64,000 nt of DNA from Dysidea avara (lineage: Eukaryota; Porifera; Demospongiae; Dictyoceratida; Dysideidae): NCBI RefSeq assembly GCF_963678975.1, contig NC_089275.1, forward strand, positions 29,511,977 through 29,575,976, in the 5' to 3' direction. This document shows, one piece after another, positions 55,196 through 64,000 of the stretch (position 1 is the stretch's first letter; each line of letters starts with the position of its first letter). Both the position numbers and the translations under genes were made by a program. The notes beneath the pieces were generated by a model, which worked only from the letters and a program-made list of their open reading frames with translations, did not search any database and was not told the origin of the DNA.

Positions 55196-55754
55196 ATAAT
55201 CAGCCTGTGCCTACTTCTTCTTGTGGAACCAAAAGCTGACCTATGGCCTTGCATCCTTGGGGCTTGATTTTGCTCATATTTTTCTCCTCTCGTACGCGTA
55301 GCTAGCACCTCATGATTGGGGTACCCAGAAATATTGGATGTACTTGAAACTAGGGGGTCTAGGAGCCCAGGAAATTTATGATCTGAGATTGCCATCCAAT
55401 ACAGCAGTGTATATTTGTTTCTGCAGTCACACACAGTATTCCTAATGATACTAAACTAATTTTAGTGGTGCTTATCTCGATCGTCATTCTAAAGTGTTAT
55501 TTTGGATAGCAAATATTTTTATAAATGCTTTATGGATTGATGATCAGTTAAAAGGTGAAGTCTAAAACATTGGTAGTAAGAGTACTTAAGAGATAACTTA
55601 AAAAATGTCTAGCAAATTATTGGGGGTAGAATTAAATCCTGTGCTTTGGTTATAGTTCCTTAGAACTAAAACAACACAACATTACTACAGTATATCTTAA
55701 TAGCACAGTATTACACATGTCCCCTCCTAGTAAGTACATCTCCATGTCATGGAA

Positions 55755-55870
55755 ACTAGGCTTGAGTCTATTATGCTCCAAAATTTGCCTATTATGCTTT
55801 TTGGTAATTCCCCAATTTTCTGCCTAATATGCTTGTTTTTATGCTTTTCAGAAATGCATTATGCTTTTAT
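55755..55870 (-). repeat. GCATAATA repeat fragment
   Basis: TATTATGCTCCAAAATTTGC, CTAATATGCTTG and ATGCATTATGCTT words match the minus-strand version of the family. Confidence 0.5.
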
Positions 55871-55918
55871 TTTATGTGCTTTTTCTTTGTGCTGAGAATT
55901 TCTTCATATGTGACTGAA

Positions 55919-56532
55919 TTTGACAAAACCCGGCTTTGACGCACAAAGCTTCGTTAGGAGATATGGCGATTTTAAGTAATCATTGTGTAATAACTTCCCA
56001 GTGCCTACAGCTGTGCAAACAAAATTTGCACTAAGTATGCATCTATTTACTAGCTATCACTGAGTGGGTGTATACATTTCTGATACCCAAAATTAGCCCT
56101 GTTTTGGGCAGCTTTTCTCAAGCGGGTAATAATATCACAGGTGGTAGTAATAGGGTGGGAGGGTGGTGGGTGGGCTTAATATAAGGGTATAAAATGAAGC
56201 AAGAAGACGATTGGAATCCAGAGGCCAAGTTTGGGTTCTCCATGGCCCTCAAATCACTCCAAATTGACTGAGAACACTATTAGCGAGTTCTCTGTGAAGT
56301 CCCAGCTCACTACACACCATTATCACAAAGCCATGGCCATTCAATGGCACCAATCTCCCACTCGTGGCTTTGACAGGGTCGGAAGAAAGCTGCCACAGAA
56401 ACCAGACTTGCCAGTCCTGAAGGAAGTACAGTGTGGAATATGATAGTGTATTAGGCCAGCAATCCATTTCTGGTAAAAACGTAAGTTTGATTTTGTGTGT
56501 GTGGAAGCCTTGTTATGTGAAATCTTGTCACA
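55919..56532. mobile_element. TA-flanked TGTGAC element, copy 2 of 33137-33766
   Basis: About 95 percent identical by eye to 33137-33766 over its length, same orientation. Small indels include a CTCCATGG duplication present only in copy 1. Ends TGTGACTGAATTT and AAATCTTGTCACA with TA flanks. The 70-codon open stretch is preserved. Confidence 0.85.
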
Positions 56533-56879
56533 TATGATACAATGTAAATGGAGAAGTGTCGCTTCAACTGCAACATCCAAATATAGCAATAGCAATAGCT
56601 TGAAATTGGATGTGTTCCAGAGTTCGTCATATTAGAGCAGGGGGTCAGGGGGCGTATTTATAGTCTCTCAGAAGCTATAGACATTTTATTGTCTAATATC
56701 TTTGTAGTTTTGTATGCAAATAAAATATTGTGCATCGTTTCTGATTGATCTTCTCAGTTGTAGCAATTGCTATTCAAAGGACAGCAACTTCTTAGTACAA
56801 TATGTAACTTGCACTTACATCACCATGCCAAGAACATATTAGCCTACTGGGGATATGGTTGTCATTCTCTCCGTTGCAT

Positions 56880-56940
56880 GCCATGATTGTTCTATTAGAG
56901 TGTTTGACTGTTCTATTAGAGAATCTCGATATTTTTGAAA
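56880..56940 (-). repeat. CTATTAGAGT junction motif pair
   Basis: TGTTCTATTAGAGTGTTTGA and CTGTTCTATTAGAGAATCTC, 22 bp apart, minus-strand version of the recurrent motif. Confidence 0.6.
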
Positions 56941-57389
56941 TACTTTATTATATTAATGTGATCAATTCCTGGTTTGATATTAACCTCAGTCTCACTCCAG
57001 ACCTCATACACTATTTTGAATGTCCAGACATTCACTAGCTATCTGACTCAACACTAACCTTATTAGCTATCATCAGAGCTTTCCAATTGAGCTTCCAACG
57101 ATCATCATCATATTTTATTCAAAATCAGACGATGAGACGTGTTATATAATACCAAATTCAGTGACTGAAGCTCAGGTATACAGCTTTTCCATGCCTTGGT
57201 GCTAGTTGGCACATGACTGCATTCGTCCTATAAAATTCAAACCCACAATGAAAAATATTAGTCATTTTGTTGAGGAGTGTAAACATGTAGTTCTGCATTT
57301 TCCCACTCATTATCAGGATTCATTTCACCATCCAAAACAGGTTAGCCCTTGACTTTGTGACAGAATTATACTCATTGTGGTGGAAATTT

Positions 57390-57490
57390 TCCCATTATGC
57401 TCCTAATTGTGCTCCATTATGCCAGCATTATGCTTTATGCTTTTCATCCCCTATTATGCCAAAAATTCTGCCAGCATAATCGACGCAAGC
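57390..57490 (-). repeat. GCATAATA repeat fragment at the 3' edge of the gypsy element
   Basis: CCATTATGCCAGCATTATGC and CCTATTATGCC words, minus-strand form. Confidence 0.5.
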
Positions 57491-57930
57491 CCAATAGAAA
57501 CTTATCTTGGTAGTGGAGTGGTTCTGCATTGCTCAAGCTGTTGCTGTCCTCATTTTGTGTTTGGGGTACTGCTTCTGGTGTTTGTGCATCCTCTTCATCA
57601 TAATCATCTACCAATTCCAGAGTAATTCCTGGGGGTGTGTTTCTGGTTCCTACTTCCGTTGTGTTTGGAACTTGAGGATCTTCCTTGGTGTTCACACTGC
57701 TAGGCTGGTTTCTGTCTCGTGTTTGCTATATATGAACACAATTTAAATGTTCAAACTTTACTACTTGCCATCTCCTACTGCATGTGTCCTGAATGTAGTC
57801 TGAAATCCTCTTTATGACTTTATACACCCAGTCCATGGGCAGAGCTATTTCTTTGATTAGTGTTTTCCAATGACTGGGGTAAATAGCCAAACCAAGTCTC
57901 CTTTTTCATATGGCTTGCTATGCATCTTTT
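57444..57930 (-). pseudogene. Ty3/gypsy post-integrase C-terminal region
   Basis: A KPYEKGDLVWLFTPVIGK segment, typical of the domain following gypsy integrases, appears near 57900. After several stops it leads to an acidic C-terminus (VDDYDEEDAQTPEAVPQ) ending near 57444. Confidence 0.7.
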
Positions 57931-58136
57931 TGTCATAGTGTTCTTTCTGTCTGCAGGCAGCCCCTAAGGAGTGTTTTGTGCAAGCTGGTAACTGTTCTCT
58001 AGTGACTGGCGAAGTGCACATACATACCATGATGGAGTAACAGAGGGTCCCATAGATAATATCAATTTGCTATCTTCATAAACATAGGCAAACACCCAGT
58101 GGAAGCATGCTCACTTGTATTGTATGTGAAACACAC

Positions 58137-58701
58137 TTAAGCCAAGTGGCTTTCCCAATCCTTGTCATATTCATCTGTTGTTATAGCCAACATGGCCAGA
58201 ATACTCTGGTTAAGCCCTTTCACAAGGCCATCACCCTGTGGTTGGTGGGCAGTGGTGTGTGTCTTGTTAATTCTCAACAGTTTGCTCACTTCTTTTACCA
58301 GAGTCGACTCAAATTGGTCCCCTTTGTTGGAGTGCAACTGTTCAAGGATCCCGAATCAACAAACATTATTATCTTCTAGCTTGGTCACTATTTTTATGAC
58401 CTCCTAGTTAGGAATCGCATAGGCTTCAGCCAATTGTGTAAAATAGTCTGACACAACCAGTTACCATTGTTATTTCTAGGCAGAGTACCAACGATATCTG
58501 TAGTCACCATTTGCATGGGATATCTACATTTGATATTTGTAATGGGCCTCTATACTTCTGAGTTGGTCCTTTTCTGGCAGCACAATGTAGACAGCTCTGG
58601 TACCACTCCTTGGAGCTCTGAAAGTAGCCTGGCCAATAAAACCGCTCATGTCCTATCTTCACTGAGGTCAGTCTTCTCAAATTTTCAGTATAATATACCA
58701 T
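58137..58701 (-). pseudogene. Ty3/gypsy integrase fragments
   Basis: An N-terminal zinc-binding segment (ERFYWPGYFQSS ... CLHCAARKGPTQ) at 58504-58701 and a core segment (HSNKGDQFESTLVKEV, then TTAHQPQGDGLVKGLNQS) at 58137-58337 are recognisable in different frames. HSNKG replaces the usual HSDQG, so the second catalytic Asp is lost. Confidence 0.85.
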
Positions 58702-59069
58702 GTTGTTTCAGTATAACATACCATGTTGGAGTACTAGCTGGTCCCGTCGTTGTATGAGTTGGACAACTTCCCTACAATGTCCCTTATTCGTGTCAGTTGT
58801 AGGCTTGCTACACTGTACTTGTTTCTTCAGCTTGTAGTGCACTTGACACCTTGTCAGTTTTTGCAGAATTGATTGTCACTCCATATCTGGATACTACATG
58901 CCCCAAATAGAGTACCACATCTCAACATAGAGTGCATTTAGGGGGCTTAAGTTATAAGTTGGCTTCTCGTAAGCATTGCAAAACTACTCCAAAGTTTTGT
59001 AGATGTTCGTAGAATGTTCTTCCCACAATTATAAGATTATTGAGATTCGCCAAGCATTTGGATCACTGT

Positions 59070-59440
59070 ATTCCTGCCAAGACTATATTCATTAGCCTTT
59101 GGAAAGTTGAAGGCACATTACAAGACTAAAGGGCATTATGGGTAGCAAACACTGCCTTTACTCTGTCCTTTTCATCCATCCCAACTTTCCAATAACCATT
59201 TAACATGTCTAGGGTACTAAACCATTTAGAACCACTAAGTGTCATTGATATAAGGAAGAAGATAAGCATCTTTTCCTTTTGTTAATTTGTGGTAATCCAC
59301 ACAAAACCGCGTTGTCCCATCCCTTTTCTGTACCAATATGACTGGGGATGCCCATGGACTTCTAGACAGCTGAATAACACTCTTTGACAACATGTTACTT
59401 AGCAAGTTCTGTACTGTTTTTCTTTATGGTAGGGTGGCGC
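59070..59440 (-). pseudogene. Ty3/gypsy reverse transcriptase fragment
   Basis: SPWASPVILVQKRDGTTRFC then VDYHKLTKGKDAY and LDMLNGYWKVGMDEKDRVKA are clear RT finger/palm motifs (usual VDYRKLN and DLxSGYWQI). Stops interrupt the stretch, and the YxDD box is not intact in what I read. Confidence 0.88.
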
Positions 59441-60246
59441 CTACCTTGGTGGTTGGCAAATTGGTAAAGCATCACCTATGAAGATGGTCGTATGTTGTAG
59501 CATGTCAGATCCACAATCACCACCACATTGCACAACACAACATAACTCCCACCACTGAGCAAGCTAAAAGTGCTGGCAGTGACATCCGGTTCTACTAAAT
59601 TAAATGGTATCCACATATGGCTAGTGGAAGGGCTACCTAGGGAAAGTCCCATAGCAGTGGCTACCACCCTATTCACACCACTCAGCATTGGGCACTGCAC
59701 AACTATTCCAATGTGAATAGCAAATTTCTTAAAAGAGACTGTTACATTTTACAAGGGAAACAAGATCAGTCAAGTTTGTCCATGGAAAGATGATTGGTAG
59801 TGTGAAATTAGTTGCACTTTCTTAGCAGCACAGGAAAATTCCTCTCCACAAGCAAGAGCTCCTCTAAGACTTTGTGACCGAGATTGGAGATATATAACTA
59901 CTGCAGAGCAGCAGCATGAGTTTTACAATATGGTCCACACCACAATCAGACTGCAGTTGCTTGTTTGTTTCATTGTGCAGTGGTATGGCTTGTCTTTGAA
60001 TGTGCAATACTCCCTGCCCTGTTGCTTTTCCAAAACTGAAGCACAAGTATTGCTTCCATGCTTAATTAACCCTTAAGTAACCAAAATGTCAGTATGGATT
60101 ACTTGGCCTGCCAGTGTTATCTATGGTGGTCACACCCTGGACTATGATGGGGCTGCCCTCTATGCCTACTACTCGGCTTCCACTCCATTATTGTAGTGAA
60201 GTCACTTGCTTCCACTATTCATCAATATCTTTTCCGACATTTTGCT

Positions 60247-60295
60247 ATTAAGTGAGCTTCACAGAAGCACCTATATCTAACATGAACCTATCATG
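60247..60295 (-). pseudogene. Ty3/gypsy aspartic protease active-site remnant
   Basis: RFMLDIGASVKLT lies where LLDTGAS is expected, so T is replaced by I. A stop follows directly. Confidence 0.6.
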
Positions 60296-60419
60296 TACCT
60301 CTGAAACAAGACCAACAGCATGATATGCTTTAGTGGGGTTCACCATCAACAAATTAAAAATGTCATTACACACAATACTAGCTCTAACTGATACATTATC
60401 AGTGCTACAGTTATGTTTA

Positions 60420-61195
60420 TTTGTTGCTAGTCAGGTAGGTTGAGAGCCCTCATATGTCCAATCTTAGCACAGAGGGCTGCTAGTTTCCTGACTTTTGGCC
60501 AGTGGCACACCCCCTAGCAAATAGTCATCAATTGCACATTTCCTGGCTCCCTTTGACTCTGAGCTGCTTGGGTTTGTCCTGTTATGAATAGGGAGGGGAC
60601 CTCTTGTACTCTGCTTGTGCAGTGACAATATTTTCAAGATGCTCCATCCTCAATGACAGGGATCTAACAGCTTTACTACAGCATCTTGTCTTGCTTGGAA
60701 CATTGTGAAAGGAGCTTATTGTCTTCTGGATGGTTGTCCACGTTTTCGCTGCTGCTGCTGATGCTGCTGCTGCTCTCCACCTCCAGTGTATATATCATTC
60801 AGGGCATCATTGGTGAACTGATAGAGTAATGGTGCATGGGCTTATTGATGAGGCTGAGGAAGTAGTTTAGAGGTACATAGTTGTTACCTTGCTTTTTCAT
60901 CCAAGTCAGGAAATGCTCTGTCTGCCAGTCTATGGAGGTTGTCTGCCAAGATTCTTTGTCCAGGGTTTCAATTCAGCAGCATAGAGGTTGCACTTACAGC
61001 TGGCTTAAACTGCTCACAGAGGGCTGTTTTAGCATTTTCGTAGGTGGACTTAGCTTCTTGATCAAGGCATATCCATACAGTCCAGGCTTTCCCCTTCAGC
61101 TGTACTTGTAGCCAGAGGAGCTGTGTTGCTTAATTCCATCCATTGATCTGTGCCACACTGTCGAAGTGGGCAATCCATTGGTCCTAACAAGTGAT
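60420..61195 (-). pseudogene. Ty3/gypsy gag remnant
   Basis: LLWLQVQLKGKAWTVW and KSTYENAKTALCEQFKPA resemble the gag core. A later RILADNLHRLADRAFPDLDEKA segment and a Gln-rich run (from CTG repeats at 60745-60775) follow. Several stops. Confidence 0.65.
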
Positions 61196-61647
61196 TTATT
61201 CCCATTATATGCTCCCGGCATTATGACTGGACAATTAAAAAGGTTATGAATACCTTCTTAGCCTTTTCACTACTTCAACCGGATTTGTACGGTTTGACAC
61301 TATAATTTATAAGATGCTTCAAGTACAATTCTAATGCGTTACCACTTCTATCATGTGTTTTACAGTATGATGCACTTACCATGAAACGGGCACACCCATA
61401 GAAGTTCCGTTTCTGGGATAACTGGATCCTTCGTGCACTATTGCGGGTTTGCTACATAATACCACAAAGTTTTTCTCGTCAGAAAAGAACACTGTCATGA
61501 ATCTTCGAGTGGATAGCCATGTTTTGGAGTCCACTGGATTGTTATTGATAGGCTAAACAGCCAAGGATGATTGTCAGCCATTTTTCAGAAGTGTGGCGTG
61601 ATTAACTTGTGTGCATATACGCATGTCTGATACAGGATTTTAGATAA

Positions 61648-61682
61648 ATGTCGAAGAAACCAGCTGCAGAAATGATCGTTCA
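61648..61682 (+). CDS. Possible first coding exon (short)
   Basis: ATG at 61648 starts MSKKPAAEMIV and runs 35 bases to a good GTAAGG donor. The 250 bases upstream are less AT-rich and free of repeats, consistent with a 5' UTR or promoter. The intron would contain the (TCAC)n tract. No second exon found. Confidence 0.3.
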
Positions 61683-61977
61683 GTAAGGAGACTGTTTAGA
61701 ATACAGTAGCTGTATGGACTGTAATACCTACCTGTGGAAACTTTATTTGTAACTGACTACTTATCAAACAGTACAGTAGTACTGTTTAAGTAGAGATTAC
61801 CTGAAATGATGCATGCTGTCAAAAAAGCCATGTTTTAAAAAACCAGCTTAGAAACATCTTACATGATGAAAATTACCTTTACTGATTAGCATTAAAGACA
61901 AGAAAACGTTTACTGGTAGCTGGATATACTGTAGAATTTAAAAAAAATTAATGATCAATACTTAAAATTTTGTCTGC

Positions 61978-62230
61978 CTCACTCACTCACTCACTCACTC
62001 ACTCACTCACTCACTCACTCACTCACTCACTCACTCACTCACTCACTCACTCACTCACTCACTCACTCACTCACTCACTCACTCACTCACTCACTCACTC
62101 ACTCACTCACTCACTCACTCACTCAATCACTCACTCACTCACTCACTCACTCACTCACTCACTCACTCACTCACTCACTCACTCACTCACTCACTCACTC
62201 ACTCACTCACTCTCTCACTCACTTACTCAC
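61978..62230. repeat. (TCAC)n microsatellite, about 250 bp
   Basis: About 62 tetranucleotide units with three single-base interruptions. The Thr-His-Ser-Leu translation over 80 residues is an artefact of the 4-bp period. Confidence 0.98.
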
Positions 62231-62234
62231 CACA

Positions 62235-62750
62235 TTCGCAAGCCTAGAGGCCAAACAAAGCAGTGCACAGCCACCATTTTACACCATAATACAAACTCAC
62301 TAGTGGGATGTACCTTTTGGGGTTCTGAAGAGTGTGTGCCCTCTGCACATTGTCTTTTCTTTTGTCTTCAATCAGGCTGCTTGTCTTCTTCATCTAACGA
62401 AACCATATTGAGGTGTTAATTTCCATTTCAACACTTTCTTTAAGCAGCATAATAGACACTACAAACTTATTGAAGGTGCTTAGACTATGCTACTGTATGG
62501 AGGTACTGGTACTAGTCTAAGAAAGTTATGTTACCTGTATCTTCACGATAGGTCACAAGATCACACCCGTCTTCTATGTATTATTGATCTGTCGATCGAG
62601 ACTGCTATGACCACACACCTTTTACGACACTAGCTGTATTTGTGATTACACACCTTCAAATTGGTAGGCTGACTCAAGGTACTCTAATAATCGATTGAAA
62701 CCACAATGACCACACCCCTTCTTGGGCAAGCACATGTCTTTGCAGGCTGA
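62235..62750. other. Single-copy stretch, no gene called
   Basis: No TIRs or tandem repeats. Contains CACACCTT/ACCACACC words near 62610-62720 of unclear meaning. Confidence 0.3.
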
Positions 62751-62754
62751 CTCG

Positions 62755-62795
62755 AGATACTCTAATACAGCAGTCACCCTAATAGGACAGTCACA
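62755..62795 (+). repeat. CTCTAATA junction motif pair
   Basis: GATACTCTAATACAGCAGTC then CCTAATAGGACAGTCA, plus-strand form of the recurrent motif, directly before the MITE at 62835. Confidence 0.6.
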
Positions 62796-62834
62796 TGTTT
62801 ATAGCTAGCCATATGCTTTAACAGAAAACTAAAC

Positions 62835-63128
62835 AAACTAGTATATTCAAAATTATAAGCTTAAAAATGAAGTAGGGATCCGAGTGATAAAAAGTAATGA
62901 AACAAGAGATGAACAATGGTAGCTATTACAGCATATATAGCTCAGTAGGAAAACTCTATTTTGGCATTGAACACAAATAATTGTTATACCATGGCAAAGT
63001 AGGGATTTTCCACTGAGTTATGCTGTAATAGCTACCATTGTTCATCTCTTGTTTCACTACTTTTTATCGCTTGGATCCCTACTTCATTAATTTTTTAAAT
63101 TTATAATTTTTAATATGCTAGTTTAAGC
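62835..63128. mobile_element. Palindromic MITE, copy 3 of the 2885 family
   Basis: The most symmetrical copy. AAGTAATGAAACAAGAGATG and CATCTCTTGTTTCACTACTT pair, GGTAGCTATTACAGCATA pairs with its complement at 63022, and outer ends AACTAGTATATT / AATATGCTAGTT pair. Confidence 0.8.
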
Positions 63129-63379
63129 TGTTTTTACTATATTTTTAAGTTTTACTTAGCGGTTTTGTTTTTGTAAACAAAAAACAACCTAGTTGAGGAC
63201 CTTAGTCTATAGGGATTTCTTAGAGGTATGGTATCTAAGTAGTATATTGTACAGTGAAGCTTGTATAGCATGACTGGTTGCAGACTGTATGGCACGCCGG
63301 AAAATTCAGTGGTGAAAGGGTAAAGTGGAGTAACATTATTCTGTAATGGTGATTTCACCGCATATGACACATCCATTAA

Positions 63380-64000
63380 AATTTGTTATTAAAATTTTTA
63401 TCATAAAGTCATTAAAGTTATTTTAAAAGTCATTATTAAAATTTTTACCATTAATCTACCATCACAGCCATTTCTTGGCTGCCACCTAGGATTTCACATC
63501 TTTTTTTACTATGGCCTTTTCCCATCAACTTACCATCACAGCCATTTCTTGGCCACCATCTTGGATTTCACATCTTTTTTCACCATGGCCTTTCCCATTA
63601 ATCTACCATCACAACCATTTCTTGGCTGCCACCTTGGATTTCACATCTTTTTTTCACCATGGCTGTTTTGGGGGCAGCACCTTTTTTACAGCTTGGCTGT
63701 TTTGGATTAGATATCATTTCTTTTATTATTTGTATACACCAAAGCCATCTTATGGCTGGCTTTGGAGTTATACTAACCTGTGTTTTTTCTTTACTACAGA
63801 GAAAGAACAAAGACATTCAAAGTAGACTTTTCTATATTAACTGCTGTATTTTTGATTTTTTCAGCAATTATACAAATTTTGAAATTATTACATGCCATTT
63901 CTTTACAGGATAAGTTGTGTGTAGCTGATCTCCACTGACTGAATAGGAATGTAGCTGAACTCTCTACATGGTGGCATAATAATATAGTTGAACTCTCTAC
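63380..64000 (-). mobile_element. Composite element C: tail with tandem arm duplications, then array (cut by window end)
   Basis: The right-arm segment (CCATCACAGCCATTTCTTGG ... GGATTTCACATC) is repeated three times in tandem between 63455 and 63660, in a row rather than as a palindrome. TTTACAGCTTGGCTGTTTTG, the CCAAAGCCATCTTATGGCTG hairpin and, from 63910, units of the 31-bp array follow (GTAGCTGAACTCTCTACATG). The rest lies beyond the window. Confidence 0.75.

Larger units (their letters stand above)
57444..61195 (-). mobile_element. Ty3/gypsy retrotransposon, heavily decayed
   Basis: Read on the minus strand, the order gag (61195-60420), protease (about 60290-60247), RT (59440-59070), integrase (58701-58137) and post-integrase region (57930-57444) is that of Ty3/gypsy elements. 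Every domain is split by stops or frameshifts. I did not find LTRs, primer binding site or target duplication, so ends are approximate. Confidence 0.85.

Noticed and set aside
58107-58757. Several plus-strand open frames
   Set aside because: Antisense to Ty3/gypsy integrase motifs; no splice or domain evidence.
61970-62419. 149-codon open frame of Thr-His-Ser-Leu repeats
   Set aside because: It is the translation of a (TCAC)n microsatellite; the 4-bp period gives the same peptide in all forward frames.

Overview
The window looks like AT-rich accessory sequence from an animal nuclear genome, most probably a sponge (demosponge). Three things point that way: compact metazoan-style introns with GT...AG borders (one of 54 bp at 520-573), the mix of BEL/Pao, Ty3/gypsy, jockey/CR1-like LINE, hAT, MULE-like and TA-flanked MITE elements, and a secreted N-terminal exon (40297-40708) of a style I associate with sponge receptor-like proteins. 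Nothing fixes the species and that exon match is from memory. There are no bacterial-type operons, rRNAs or CRISPR arrays. Host coding content is very low; almost everything recognisable is a transposable element or a repeat, many nested in each other.

Layout. 1-5.2 kb: the last two exons of a gene (388-761), then palindromic MITEs (1215-1455, 2885-3178, 3558-3806), a GCATAATA-rich dispersed repeat and a dead LINE endonuclease fragment (4040-4807, minus). 5.4-8.7 kb: composite element A = unique head, a junction motif, about 2 kb of 31-bp tandem repeats, and a tail that is an almost perfect 157-bp-arm palindrome. 9.6-14 kb: a hAT element with an 8-bp target duplication (9663-10047), a 2.5-kb long-TIR element (10304-12848) and a MULE-like element with 9-bp duplication (13437-13983). 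14.2-15.4 kb: 3' part of a LINE reverse transcriptase. 15.8-22.2 kb: a young but broken BEL/Pao retrotransposon with 289-bp LTRs and a CACAT duplication. 22.5-25.3 kb: a MITE, then an endonuclease-like retroelement fragment split by a LINE insertion with a clean 5-bp duplication. 26-29.5 kb: weak host-exon candidates, a hAT element (27842-28564) carrying a nested CACTA-like MITE, and a second endonuclease-like fragment. 29.5-31.6 kb: a 2.15-kb palindromic element, followed by a degenerate tRNA-like sequence. 33-40 kb: more TA-flanked palindromic elements and microsatellites. 40.3-40.7 kb: a signal-peptide exon. 40.7-50.9 kb: composite element B, inverted relative to A, built from several tail-array units in series and itself invaded by hAT and other elements. 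51-57 kb: MITEs. 57.4-61.2 kb: a decayed Ty3/gypsy element. 61.6-64 kb: a possible first exon, a 250-bp (TCAC)n tract, a MITE and the start of composite element C, cut by the window end.

The most interesting system is the composite head-junction-array-tail family (A, B, C). Its conserved architecture, terminal hairpin and series of tail-array units resemble Helitron-like (Helentron/DINE) non-autonomous elements, but the canonical CTRR end is absent, so this remains a hypothesis. The same short junction motif and a poly-A-containing module recur inside otherwise unrelated transposon families across the window.
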